This document shows, piece after piece, positions 1 to 8,081 of a DNA stretch of 64,000 nucleotides (position 1 is its first letter; each line of letters starts with the position of its first letter). This DNA is from Micromonospora radicis. Its GTDB lineage: Bacteria; Actinomycetota; Actinomycetes; Mycobacteriales; Micromonosporaceae. The stretch covers positions 33,488 through 97,487 of the forward strand of contig NZ_QXEC01000021.1 of assembly GCF_003583405.1 (NCBI RefSeq), given 5' to 3'. The translations under genes and the position numbers were made by a program. The notes under the pieces are model-generated. The model ran no database searches. It was not told the DNA's origin and was given only the letters and a program-made list of their open reading frames with translations.

Positions 1-90
1 TTCACCGGCCCGAACGTCGAGGTCGACCTGGTCCAGGGCGAGGATGTCGCCGTACCGCCGGCTGACCCGTTCGGCGCGGGTGAGATTCAC
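1..90 (-). CDS. ABC transporter ATP-binding protein, N-terminal fragment
   Basis: Only the first 30 codons lie in the window; the gene continues past base 1. The GTG start at 90-88 follows a GGGAG ribosome-binding site about 7 nt upstream. The peptide begins VNLTRAERVSRRYGD and continues with LALDQVDLDVRAGE, the usual first two strands of an ABC nucleotide-binding domain just before the Walker A loop. The likely role is to power a transporter. Substrate and partner permease cannot be judged, and the Walker and signature motifs are outside the window. Confidence 0.6.
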   Translation of the reverse strand, partial: MNLTRAERVSRRYGDILALDQVDLDVRAGE

Positions 91-145
91 GCGATGACTC
101 CCTTCACGTACGGCTCCGGTCTAGCGCACCCGCGCAACTCGACGG

Positions 146-2221
146 TCAGCCGAGGGGCGCCGGCAGCGGTGCGGCGTGCAGCACCGACAGCCGGGAGACC
201 GCCCGGGTGAGCACCACGTACAACCGGTTCAGCCCGCGCGGCTCGGCCGCCACGATGGCGGCCGGTTCGGTGACGATCACGTGGTCGTACTCCAGGCCCT
301 TGACCATGCTGGCGGGCATCACGGTGACCCGCGCACCGGCGGCCGGGTCGGCGGCGGTCGCGGTCTGGACCCCCGCGGCGGCCAGCGCGGCGCGTAGCCC
401 GTCCACCCCGTCGTCGGCGGCGATCACCGCGATCGACCCCTCGTGTGCGAGCGCCGCGCGCACCTCGGCCACCGTCGCGGCGGGAAGATCGGTCACGGTA
501 CGCACCTCCAGCGCGCCGTCGCGGCGCAGCGACTCGGCCGGCGGTACGTCCACGGCCAGCGCCGGCAGCAGCCGGTTGGCGAAGGCGAGCACGTCGGCCG
601 GTACCCGGAAGCCGATCGTCAACGGCACCACCGTCGCGTCCGGCTTGCCGAGGTGCCGCAGGGTCTCCCGCCAGTCGGTGGCGGCCCACGGCGCGGTCGC
701 CTGGGCCAGGTCGCCGAGGAGGGTGAGTGAGCCGTGCTCGCTGCGGCGGGCGATCACCCGGCACTGCATCGCCGAGAGGTCCTGCGCCTCGTCGACCACC
801 ACGTGCCCGTAGCCGCCCGGACGCTCGATCAGCCCGGCCGCCTCGTCGATCAGTACGGCGTCGGCGGCGGTCCACCGGGTCGCCTTCGGGGTGCGGCCCA
901 GCTTCGTGCCGACCCGCTCGCCGGTGAGCAGGGCCTGTTCGGCGGGGGCGAGCAGGCCGTCGGCTGCGTCGGCGAGCCGGGCCGGGTCGGCGAGCAGCGT
1001 GTGTACCAGCCCCTCCGGGGTGAGCGCCGGCCAGACCGTGTCCAGGAACTCGGTCACCGGCTTCGCCCGGCCCATCCGGCGCAGCCAGGCGTCGCCCGGC
1101 GACTCCGCCCGCCGGGCTTCGGCCTGCCGTTGCAGCAGGCCGACCACCCGGGCCCGGACCCGTTCCCGGCCCAGGGCGTACGGCAACCGCTCGGCGCGGG
1201 TCTCCCGGACCAGCCGGTGCAGCGGCTCCAGCCCGATCCGCCAACGGAACGAGCCGTCGGAGACGACGATCGGTTCGGTCGGCTCGCCCACGTACGCCTC
1301 GCTCGCCCGGCGCAGCACCTCGGCCAGCCGCGCGTCGTGCTTGAGCGTCGCCACGGCCGACGGGTCCACCGCCCGGATCGGCACCCGGTCGACCAGGTCC
1401 TCGACGGTGGCCTGCTCGACCTCCACCTCGCCGAGGGCGGGCAGCACCGCCGCGATGTAGCCCAGGAACGCCCGGTTCGGACCCACGACCAGCACCTTCG
1501 ACCGGCGTAGCCGCTCCCGGTGCAGGTAGAGCAGGTACGCGGCCCGGTGCAGTCCGACCGCCGTCTTCCCGGTGCCCGGGGCGCCCTGCACGCAGATCGA
1601 GTCGGCCAGGTCGGCGCGGACCAGTTCGTCCTGTTCGGGCTGGATGGTGGCGACGATGTCGCGCATCGGCCCGACCCGGGGACGTTCGATCTCGGCGGTG
1701 AGGATCCGGCTGGTCGTGCCGAGTTCCTCGCCCCGGTCCAGGTGCTCGTCCTCGAAGCTGGTCAGTACGCCGTTGTCGAAGCCGAACCGGCGGCGCACCG
1801 CCAGCCCCTGCGGTTCCCGGGCGCTGGCCCGGTAGAACGACCGGGACACCGGCGCCCGCCAGTCGAGCACCAGCGGTTCACCCTGCTCGTCGGTGACGTG
1901 CCGGCGGCCGACGTGGTAGCGCCGTCCGGCGTGGTCGGCGTCGGACGCGCCGAAGTCGAGCCGACCGAAGAACAGTGGGGTGCGCGGGTCGTCGGCCAGT
2001 TCGGCGACCCGCCGGGCCAGGTGCCGGCCGAGCTGTTCGGCGGTGTACGCGTCCCCGGCGACCTTGTCGCCGGTGGCGAAGAGCGCCTCGGCGCGTTCCC
2101 GCATCCGGGCCAGGGCGGCCCGGGAATCGGACAGGTGTGCCCGCTCGCCGGCCAACTCGTCGTCGAGGTCGGCCGGGCGAGGGTTCGGGGCTGCTGGCAG
2201 TTGTTGGGCGTGCAGGCTCAT
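146..2221 (-). CDS. HelD/HelR-like superfamily 1 ATPase (RNA polymerase recycling)
   Basis: 691 aa with UvrD/Rep-type motor motifs: Walker A GAPGTGKTA near residue 213, Walker B VVVDEAQDLSAMQ, and a late motif LTRAVSRLSVLH. The first 70 residues are charged and predicted helical, like the coiled coil that HelD proteins insert into RNA polymerase. The segment FGRLDF...YHVGRRHV...LVLDWRAPV is characteristic of the HelD family rather than of DNA-repair helicases. HelD proteins use ATP to release RNA polymerase from stalled complexes, and some actinobacterial HelR members protect it from rifamycins; whether this one does is not shown. The start has a good AAGGAG site 8 nt upstream. No rifamycin-type operator was recognised upstream. 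Confidence 0.8.
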   Translation of the reverse strand: MSLHAQQLPAAPNPRPADLDDELAGERAHLSDSRAALARMRERAEALFATGDKVAGDAYTAEQLGRHLARRVAELADDPRTPLFFGRLDFGASDADHAGRRYHVGRRHVTDEQGEPLVLDWRAPVSRSFYRASAREPQGLAVRRRFGFDNGVLTSFEDEHLDRGEELGTTSRILTAEIERPRVGPMRDIVATIQPEQDELVRADLADSICVQGAPGTGKTAVGLHRAAYLLYLHRERLRRSKVLVVGPNRAFLGYIAAVLPALGEVEVEQATVEDLVDRVPIRAVDPSAVATLKHDARLAEVLRRASEAYVGEPTEPIVVSDGSFRWRIGLEPLHRLVRETRAERLPYALGRERVRARVVGLLQRQAEARRAESPGDAWLRRMGRAKPVTEFLDTVWPALTPEGLVHTLLADPARLADAADGLLAPAEQALLTGERVGTKLGRTPKATRWTAADAVLIDEAAGLIERPGGYGHVVVDEAQDLSAMQCRVIARRSEHGSLTLLGDLAQATAPWAATDWRETLRHLGKPDATVVPLTIGFRVPADVLAFANRLLPALAVDVPPAESLRRDGALEVRTVTDLPAATVAEVRAALAHEGSIAVIAADDGVDGLRAALAAAGVQTATAADPAAGARVTVMPASMVKGLEYDHVIVTEPAAIVAAEPRGLNRLYVVLTRAVSRLSVLHAAPLPAPLG

Positions 2222-2589
2222 CCACGTACTCCTTGAACGGGAAGAAGGCTGCCGCTCGCGTTTCCGACTGGTCGGCCGGCGCGGGGACGTCCGCTCCGGT
2301 GCTACTCACCGCGGCCGTCAGGCGGGACGGAAAGCCTACTCCGTGGTGGACCGGTGGCAACCTGTTTTCCGCACCGGTGCGTGGCGGCCCGGCGTACCCC
2401 GCGGTGCCTGGATCTTCGGCCGCCCCGCGCGACGTCCACCGACGAAGCCAGCCTGGTCCGGTGCGGGTCCGTCCCTGCCGAGCGGCTGCCGACCGTCGGC
2501 TGCGGGCTGGCCGGACTGCGGGTGCGGGGTTGGCCACTTCCGGGCCGGCCCGCTGCGCCGGGCGGTGCCGGCGGGGATACGGTCGGGGC
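2222..2589. other. Divergent intergenic region helD-like / mqnA
   Basis: This 368-bp gap holds both promoters of a divergent pair. On the mqnA side there is a -10 hexamer TACGGT at 2578-2583. A 13-bp palindrome GCCGACCGTCGGC sits at 2488-2500. I see no RNA gene, long repeat or coding frame with family resemblance. Confidence 0.5.
2578..2583 (+). promoter_or_regulatory. -10 element of mqnA, probably leaderless
   Basis: TACGGT fits TAnnnT and lies 6 nt before the ATG at 2590. There is no Shine-Dalgarno sequence in the gap. This geometry is typical of leaderless actinobacterial mRNAs whose first base is the start codon. No convincing -35 is visible. Confidence 0.5.
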
Positions 2590-3441
2590 ATGGTCGAGCG
2601 CGTCGCCCGCCCGCGGGTCGGGCACATCCAGTTCCTCAACTGCCTACCGATCTACTGGGGGCTGATGCGCTCCGGTGCGCTGCTCGACTTCGACCTGCAC
2701 AAGGACACCCCCGACCGGCTCAACGCCGCCCTGGTCGCCGGTGACCTGGACATCGGTCCCATCTCCCTGGTCGAGTACCTGCGGCACGCCGACGAACTGC
2801 TGCTCCTGCCGGATCTGGCGGTCGGCAGCGACGGGCCGGTGCTCTCGGTCAACCTGGTCAGCACCCGACCGCTGACCGAACTCGACGGCGCCCGGGTGGC
2901 CCTCGGCTCCACCTCCCGCACCGGCGTGCTGCTCGCCCAGGTGCTGCTGCGCGAGCGGTACGGCGTGCAGCCGGAGTACTTCCGCTGCCCGCCCGATCTG
3001 ACGCAGATGCTGCTGGAGGCGGATGCCGCGGTGCTGATCGGCGACGTGGCCCTGCGCGCCCTGTACGAGGCGCCCGGCCGCGGCCTGACGGTGACCGACC
3101 TCGGTCAGGCATGGCGGGAGTGGACCGGCCTGCCGATGGTCTTCGCCGTCTGGGCGGCCCGCCGCGACTTCGCCGCCGCCCACCCGGGCCTGGTCAAGGA
3201 GGTGCACGAGGCGTTCCTGCGCTCCCGTGACCTGTGCCTGGCCGAACTCGACCAGGTGGTCGAGTCGGCGGCGCGTTGGGAGCCCTTCGACGCGGCCACC
3301 CTGGCCTCCTACTACCAGGCGCTGGACTTCTCGCTCGGCGACCGCCAGGTCGCCGGCCTGCGCGAGTTCGCCCGCCGGGCCGCCGCCCTCGGTGAGGCTC
3401 CCGCCCTGCCCGCCGCCGGCCCCACCTTCTTCACTCGCTGA
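2590..3441 (+). CDS. mqnA: Chorismate dehydratase MqnA
   Basis: 283 aa, normal for MqnA. It removes water from chorismate to give 3-[(1-carboxyvinyl)oxy]benzoate, the first step of the futalosine route to menaquinone, in the cytoplasm. The opening VGHIQFLNCLPIYWGL and the following GDLDIGPISLVEYLRH are the family's substrate-binding signature, in a periplasmic-binding-protein-like fold. LGSTSRTGVLLAQVLL and GDVALRALYEA also match the family. The ATG was chosen because it starts the conserved region and sits 6 nt after a -10 box. mqnC lies 7 kb downstream; the remaining futalosine genes are not in the window. Confidence 0.92.
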   Translation: MVERVARPRVGHIQFLNCLPIYWGLMRSGALLDFDLHKDTPDRLNAALVAGDLDIGPISLVEYLRHADELLLLPDLAVGSDGPVLSVNLVSTRPLTELDGARVALGSTSRTGVLLAQVLLRERYGVQPEYFRCPPDLTQMLLEADAAVLIGDVALRALYEAPGRGLTVTDLGQAWREWTGLPMVFAVWAARRDFAAAHPGLVKEVHEAFLRSRDLCLAELDQVVESAARWEPFDAATLASYYQALDFSLGDRQVAGLREFARRAAALGEAPALPAAGPTFFTR

Positions 3442-3540
3442 CGGCAGGCGTCCGCTGGCCGCCCGTCGTCGCGGTCACCCGGTCCGCGTCGCTGTCGACC
3501 ACCCCTGCCGGCGCCGCTGGCCAGGGCGCGGGCGTGCGCG

Positions 3541-3599
3541 CTCGATCCAGGATCGAGTGGCCTCAACCACCTGACGAAGGCACTCGATCCCGGATCGAG
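3541..3599. repeat. Two copies of a 17-bp palindrome
   Basis: CTCGATCCAGGATCGAG at 3541-3557 and CTCGATCCCGGATCGAG at 3583-3599 are perfect palindromes around one central base. Their centres are 42 bp apart, four helical turns. They lie in the 209-bp gap between two convergent genes. A one-base loop is too tight for an RNA hairpin, so a DNA-binding site or a dispersed palindromic repeat is likelier than a terminator. Confidence 0.75.
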
Positions 3600-3650
3600 C
3601 GTGATCATGAGGTGAGCCTGAGGACGGCGCCAGTGGCGGCTGCGACGGAC

Positions 3651-4604
3651 TCAGGGGGTGGTGGTCAGGAGCGCTTCGGTGATCTTCTGGCAGTTGTCCA
3701 TGCCGTACTCGTAGCCCTTGTTGATGGGGTAGCGGAGCATCACGCCCATCGTCCAGGTGTCGCCGATCGCCAGGCAGTTGACGTGGATCTCCTGCTCACG
3801 CGTACGGTCGACCCAGCCGTTCTTGATGGCGATCTTCTTGGCCTCGGCGGCCGGGAACGCCTTGCGGATGCCGAAGTCGCCCGCGCCGCGCACCAGCCGC
3901 ATCTCGTTGAGCAGCCACTTGGTCCACTTGGCTCCGGCGGCGCGGCCGTCGGCGATGCAGTTGCCCAGCCGGGCGGTGTCCCGCGGGGACAGCTCGGTGC
4001 GGCTCCAGCCGAGGTCGCTGGAGACCTTGCTGTCGGTCAGGTCGCAGGTGGAGAGCAGCCGCTTGATCGAGGCCGACCGGCCGATCTGGGTGTAGAGGGC
4101 CTCGGTCCGTTCGTTGTCGCTGTCCCTGATGATCTTCGTCAGGTCGTCCAGCTTCGCGTCGCTCGGGGTCTGCCCGGCGTCGGCCGTACGGCGCAGGTAG
4201 TCGGCGACGATCCAGGACTTGATCAGGGAGGCCGTGGTGTTGGTCTCGTCCATGTCGGCCGAGCCGACGATCTCGCCGGAGCGCCGGTCGAGCACACTCC
4301 AGCCGTACCAGCCGTCGATGTCCAGGTCGAGCTTGCGCGCCTCGAACGGCAGCGGCTCGGGCTCCGGCGACGGGCTCGGTGACGGCGACGGACGCGAACT
4401 GCCGTCGGTAACGTTGCCGGTGCGGGCTGCCGGGGCGGTGACGGTGTCGGTCCGCCCCCACTGGGCCGCGGCGGTGGACTCGAAGGGTGAACCGGGTAGC
4501 AGGCGCAACGAGACCAGGACCAGCCCGACCAGGACGGAGGCGATGGCCATCAGGCGTAACGGCGATGTCTCGCCGGTACGGCTGCGGCGCTTGGGGGCCG
4601 CCAT
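3651..4604 (-). CDS. Class A beta-lactamase-fold serine hydrolase, anchored or exported (paralogue 2)
   Basis: 317 aa: a basic N-terminus, one hydrophobic segment (about residues 18-37), a Ser/Pro/Glu-rich linker (70-85) and a beta-lactamase-like domain. The three family motifs are present: SLIK (S126-K129) as SxxK, SDN (162-164), and KNG in the IAIKNGW segment in place of KTG. It probably acts outside the membrane on peptidoglycan peptides or as a penicillin-interacting enzyme; true beta-lactamase activity is not implied. The ATG at 4604 overlaps the upstream stop (TGATG), so translation is coupled to its paralogue. Both share DSD, SPRD, LGxCIADGRAAG and KWTKWLL blocks. Confidence 0.75.
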   Translation of the reverse strand: MAAPKRRSRTGETSPLRLMAIASVLVGLVLVSLRLLPGSPFESTAAAQWGRTDTVTAPAARTGNVTDGSSRPSPSPSPSPEPEPLPFEARKLDLDIDGWYGWSVLDRRSGEIVGSADMDETNTTASLIKSWIVADYLRRTADAGQTPSDAKLDDLTKIIRDSDNERTEALYTQIGRSASIKRLLSTCDLTDSKVSSDLGWSRTELSPRDTARLGNCIADGRAAGAKWTKWLLNEMRLVRGAGDFGIRKAFPAAEAKKIAIKNGWVDRTREQEIHVNCLAIGDTWTMGVMLRYPINKGYEYGMDNCQKITEALLTTTP

Positions 4605-5581
4605 CAGAGCTTCCCGACCGGCTGCTGCGGCACCTTGAGGGCGCCGCCGGGCTGCGGGGTCACCAGTTGGGACGCCACGCTGGCGCAGACCTCGGAACCG
4701 TAGTCGAGCCCGCTGCTGTGCGGGTAGCGAAGCATCACCGCGAGACTCCACTTCTTGGTCACCGCGAGGCAGTTGACGTGCCAGTTGCCGTCGTAGCTGA
4801 GCGGCGTCCAGCCGTTCTTGATGCTCACCGGACCCTGGCTGATGATCGACTCGGGCAGGCCGTCGATGATGCCCCACCGACCGCCGCCGGCACGGGCGCG
4901 CTGGTCACGGGCGGCGGTGCTGCCGCGTACCTTGCTCATCTCGGCGAGCAACCACTTGGTCCACTTCGGGCCGGCCGCCCTGCCGTCGGCGATGCAGTCG
5001 CCGAGCCGGACCGCGTCCCGGGGGGACATCCGGGTGAAGCTCCACCAACCCTCGTAACCCTTGACGTTGCCCCGCTTGGTGTCGGTGAGGCCGCAGATGC
5101 TGATCGCCCGCTTGAGCACCGGTCCGGGTTGACCGCCGGCCGGCACCACGTACGAGCCGCCGGCGGCCCGGTAGACGGCGTTGGTGGCGTCGTCGTCGCT
5201 GTCCCGGATGGCCCGGCTGGCCGCCTTCTTCAGCGTCGCGGTGGGCTCCTCGTCGCCCAGTTGGCGCAGGTAGTCGGCGACGATCCAGGCCTTGAGCATC
5301 GACTCGGTGGAGCTGGTCGCGGCCAGGTTCTTCGAGCCGGAGATCTTGCCGGTCTCGCGCTCCATCAATGCCCAGGAGAAGAACTCGCCCTTGAAGTTGA
5401 CCGATACCTTGCCGGCGGCGAGGGTCGGTGGCGGCGGGGGCTCGGGAGTGGGCGCGGCGACGCTTTCCGGTGCGCCACCGCCCGGCCCGGCGGAGAGCCG
5501 GGCGTACGCGGTCGGCACCAGCATGACGCCGCCGAGCAGCACCGCCGTAACGGCGAGCACCATGGTCACGCGAGATCGCAT
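4604..5581 (-). CDS. Class A beta-lactamase-fold serine hydrolase, exported (paralogue 1)
   Basis: 325 aa with a signal peptide or anchor (MRSRVTMVLAVTAVLLGG...), a Pro-rich linker (46-53), then a beta-lactamase-like domain. SxxK is S94-M-L-K97. The SDN position reads SDD (128-130), and the KTG equivalent is KNG in SIKNGW. Asn-to-Asp in the second motif usually harms beta-lactam hydrolysis, so this copy may bind or trim cell-wall substrates differently from its neighbour. It is the first gene of a two-gene unit. A TAGACT -10-like element at 5723-5718 on this strand may be its promoter. Confidence 0.72.
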   Translation of the reverse strand: MRSRVTMVLAVTAVLLGGVMLVPTAYARLSAGPGGGAPESVAAPTPEPPPPPTLAAGKVSVNFKGEFFSWALMERETGKISGSKNLAATSSTESMLKAWIVADYLRQLGDEEPTATLKKAASRAIRDSDDDATNAVYRAAGGSYVVPAGGQPGPVLKRAISICGLTDTKRGNVKGYEGWWSFTRMSPRDAVRLGDCIADGRAAGPKWTKWLLAEMSKVRGSTAARDQRARAGGGRWGIIDGLPESIISQGPVSIKNGWTPLSYDGNWHVNCLAVTKKWSLAVMLRYPHSSGLDYGSEVCASVASQLVTPQPGGALKVPQQPVGKL

Positions 5582-5943
5582 GAGCGGGTGAGCTCCAGAT
5601 GTCAGGCCGGGGGGACCGGCTTGTTGCCAGGACTGATCGCTGCGGATCGCCGCTGGGCCGGGGGACTGTGGCCCTTCTCGGTGGCGATCGTCGTCAGCCG
5701 ATCGGTGTGACGTCGGAAGTCTACGTGCGGTTTTGCGGCACGCCAGGTTCCGACACCGCGCAACTCGCGGTGAAGGCGGGATAACCAACCGCTATGCGGC
5801 GGTTGCGAGGATTTGCCCATCGGATGTGACCCAAGTCATGGCTTTCGGTCGTCACAATCGGCGCTCGGCCGGTAACGAAGGGCGGTTTCGCATTTCTATG
5901 ACACCCTCTGGCTTATTGCGGCGCCAGCTGTAACACTTAGTGC
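5582..5943. promoter_or_regulatory. Divergent promoter region with a CRP-like site upstream of paaA
   Basis: This 362-bp gap separates the hydrolase pair from paaA. TGTGA-N6-TCATG at 5825-5840 resembles the CRP/GlxR operator TGTGA-N6-TCACA, with two mismatches in the right half. TAACAC sits 7 nt before the paaA ATG and no Shine-Dalgarno is visible, so paaA may be leaderless. TAGACT at 5718-5723 reads toward the hydrolase pair. No other gene is seen. Confidence 0.4.
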
Positions 5944-6999
5944 ATGTATGGCAATGACTTCGCGGGCGAGGACGCGCCCGGCGGCCTGCTCGGTGAGGTC
6001 GAGGCGGCGGAAGCGGAACTGCGGACGGCCGCGGAGCGGGATCGCGGGGCCCCGGGCCCCGAGGAGGACCTGGCCGCCTACTTCACGGCAGTCGTCGACG
6101 CCGACCAGAAGATCGAACCCCGCGACTGGATGCCGGAGGCGTACCGCCGGACGCTGATCCGGCAGATCGCCCAGCACGCCCATTCCGAGATCATCGGGAT
6201 GCAGCCGGAGGGCAACTGGATCAGCCGCGCCCCGTCGCTCAAGCGCAAGGCGATCCTGCTGGCCAAGGTGCAGGACGAGGCGGGGCACGGCCTCTATCTC
6301 TACGCCGCCGCCGAGACCCTCGGCATCAGCCGCGACGAACTGGTCGAGCTGCTGCTGTCCGGCCGGCAGAAGTACAGCTCGATCTTCAACTACCCGACCC
6401 TCACCTGGGCCGACGTCGGTGCCATCGGCTGGCTGGTGGACGGCGCGGCGATCGTCAACCAGGTTCCGCTCTGCCGCTGCTCCTACGGCCCGTACGCGCG
6501 AGCGATGATCCGGGTCTGCAAGGAGGAGTCGTTCCATCAGCGGCAGGGCTACGAGATCCTGCACACCCTGGCGCACGGCACGTCGGCCCAGCGGGCGATG
6601 GCCCAGGACGCGCTCGACCGCTGGTGGTATCCGTCGCTGGCCATGTTCGGCCCGCCGGACGGTGACTCCACCCACTCCGCGCAGTCCATGGCCTGGAAGA
6701 TCAAGCGCTTCTCCAACGACGACCTGCGGCAGCGCTTCGTGGATATGTGCGTCGGTCAGGCGGAGGTGCTCGGGCTCACCATCCCCGATCCCGACCTGCG
6801 CTGGAACGAGCAGCGCCAGGCGTACGACTTCACCCAGCCCGACTACGCCGAGCTGATGCGGGTCATCTCCGGTGACGGACCGTGCAACCGGGAGCGGATG
6901 GCGCACCGGCGTCGCGCCCACGAAGCGGGCGCCTGGGTACGGGAAGCAGCCGCGGCGTACGCGGCGAAGCAGGCGAGCAAGGAGAAGGTCCCGACATGA
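5944..6999 (+). CDS. paaA: 1,2-phenylacetyl-CoA epoxidase subunit PaaA
   Basis: 351 aa, the catalytic diiron subunit of the phenylacetyl-CoA epoxidase complex. With O2 and electrons from PaaE it converts phenylacetyl-CoA to the ring 1,2-epoxide. Family motifs are clear: QHAHSEIIGMQPEGNW, KVQDEAGHGLYLY (diiron ligands E and H) and KEESFHQRQGYEIL (second E/H set). It is first in a five-gene operon and overlaps paaB by 4 nt (ATGA). The ligase, isomerase and ring-opening genes of the pathway are absent from this window, so they must lie elsewhere or the complex serves another purpose. No ribosome-binding site precedes the ATG. Confidence 0.95.
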   Translation: MYGNDFAGEDAPGGLLGEVEAAEAELRTAAERDRGAPGPEEDLAAYFTAVVDADQKIEPRDWMPEAYRRTLIRQIAQHAHSEIIGMQPEGNWISRAPSLKRKAILLAKVQDEAGHGLYLYAAAETLGISRDELVELLLSGRQKYSSIFNYPTLTWADVGAIGWLVDGAAIVNQVPLCRCSYGPYARAMIRVCKEESFHQRQGYEILHTLAHGTSAQRAMAQDALDRWWYPSLAMFGPPDGDSTHSAQSMAWKIKRFSNDDLRQRFVDMCVGQAEVLGLTIPDPDLRWNEQRQAYDFTQPDYAELMRVISGDGPCNRERMAHRRRAHEAGAWVREAAAAYAAKQASKEKVPT

Positions 7000-7286
7000 G
7001 CAGTAGCGGATCGTCCCCCCTCTGGGAGGTCTTCGTCCGGGCCCGCCGTGGCCTGGCACACACCCACGTGGGCAGCCTGCACGCGCCCGACGCCGAACTC
7101 GCCCTGCGCAACGCCCGTGACCTCTACACCCGGCGGCAGGAGGGGGTGTCGATCTGGGTGGTGCCGGCTGGCGCCATCACCGCCTCCAGCCCCGACGAGA
7201 AGGACGCCTTCTTCGACCCGGCCGCCGACAAGGTCTACCGCCACCCGACCTTCTACGACGTCCCAGACGGCGTGGCCCACCTGTGA
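6996..7286 (+). CDS. paaB: 1,2-phenylacetyl-CoA epoxidase subunit PaaB
   Basis: 96 aa, normal length for PaaB, a small non-catalytic subunit thought to link epoxidase assemblies. WEVFVRARRGLAHTHVGSLH is the conserved opening, followed by ALRNARDLYTRRQEGVSIWVVP and a C-terminal YRHPTFYDVPDGV block. The ATG overlaps the paaA stop. The stop at 7284-7286 overlaps the start of a short coupling frame leading into paaC. Confidence 0.93.
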   Translation: MSSSGSSPLWEVFVRARRGLAHTHVGSLHAPDAELALRNARDLYTRRQEGVSIWVVPAGAITASSPDEKDAFFDPAADKVYRHPTFYDVPDGVAHL

Positions 7287-7327
7287 TGCTGCGAGCCCCG
7301 CAGTCGCGAACGGAGAGGAACCCGTGA
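7283..7327 (+). repeat. Partial copy of the dispersed leader repeat, forming a coupling micro-ORF between paaB and paaC
   Basis: TGCGAGCCCCGCAGTCGCGA from 7290 is identical to part of the 57-bp unit found three times before nuoN, and is followed by a GGAGAGG ribosome-binding site for paaC. A 13-codon frame starts at ATG 7286 (GTG 7283 is also in frame), overlaps the paaB stop, and ends at TGA 7325-7327, overlapping the paaC GTG at 7324. The repeat is read in a different frame here than before nuoN, which suggests that signal placement, not the peptide, is what matters. Confidence 0.6.
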
Positions 7328-8049
7328 ACGGACCCTTCGCCTTCACTCTCGCGCTCGGCGACGACGCGCTGATCGCGGCGCAACGGCTGGCCGAGTGGAC
7401 CACCCGGGCACCCGAGATGGAGGAGGACATCGCGCTGGCCAACATCGCCCTGGACCAGCTCGGGGCGGCCCGGCTGCTGCTGTCGTACGCGGGCGAGTTG
7501 GAGGGCGCGGGCCGGGACGAGGACGCGCTGGCGTACCTGCGTGACGACCGCGAGTTCCGCAACTGCCTGCTGGTCGAGCTGCCCAACGGTGACTTCGCGG
7601 TGACCATGGCCAAGCTGCTTCTGCTCTCGGCCTACCAGCTGCCCCTCTACACGGCGCTGTCACGCTGCGCCGACGAGCGGCTGGCCGCGATCGGTGGCAA
7701 GGCCCGCAAGGAGTCCGCGTACCACCTGGACCACGCGGCGCTCTGGGTGAAGCGGCTCGGCGAGGGGACGCCGGAGTCGCACCGGCGGATGCAGGCCGGC
7801 ATCGAGGAGGTCTGGCCGTACGTCGGGGAGTTGTTCGCTGGCTGGCCGCAGGCACCGGTCGACCCGGCCACCCTGCGGGCCGACTTCGACGAGGTGGTGT
7901 CGGCGGTGCTCGCCGAGGCGACGTTGACCGTGCCCGAGTCGGCGTGGGCGCCGGCCGGCGGGCGGGACGGGCTGCACACCGAACATCTGTCGTACCTGCT
8001 CGCCGAGATGCAGGTGCTGCATCGGGCCCATCCGGGGGCGCGATGGTGA
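7324..8049 (+). CDS. paaC: 1,2-phenylacetyl-CoA epoxidase subunit PaaC
   Basis: 241 aa, the structural ferritin-like partner of PaaA. The sequence FALTLALGDDALIAAQRLAEW...EEDIALANIALDQLGAARLLL matches PaaC, with FRNCLLVELPNGDFAVTMAK and KESAYHLDHAALWVKRLG in the second half. The GTG start follows GGAGAGGAA at 7312-7320. Its upstream gap carries a copy of the window's leader repeat. It ends W-stop at 8049, just before paaD. Confidence 0.93.
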   Translation: MNGPFAFTLALGDDALIAAQRLAEWTTRAPEMEEDIALANIALDQLGAARLLLSYAGELEGAGRDEDALAYLRDDREFRNCLLVELPNGDFAVTMAKLLLLSAYQLPLYTALSRCADERLAAIGGKARKESAYHLDHAALWVKRLGEGTPESHRRMQAGIEEVWPYVGELFAGWPQAPVDPATLRADFDEVVSAVLAEATLTVPESAWAPAGGRDGLHTEHLSYLLAEMQVLHRAHPGARW

Positions 8050-8081
8050 CCCGGTGGGGTGCGGCGTGCCGGCGGCGGTGA
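8043..8081 (+). other. Possible 12-codon coupling micro-ORF between paaC and paaD
   Basis: ATG 8043 opens a frame inside the last codons of paaC and ends at TGA 8079-8081, overlapping a GTG at 8078 (GTGA) that is a natural paaD start. The peptide would be MVTRWGAACRRR. This supports 8078 over 8054 as the paaD start, but such a short frame could arise by chance. Confidence 0.3.

Noticed and set aside
2222..2589. Possible rifamycin-associated operator upstream of the HelD/HelR-like gene
   Set aside because: I looked for a long inverted repeat at the promoter and saw only a 13-bp palindrome at 2488-2500, far from the helD start.
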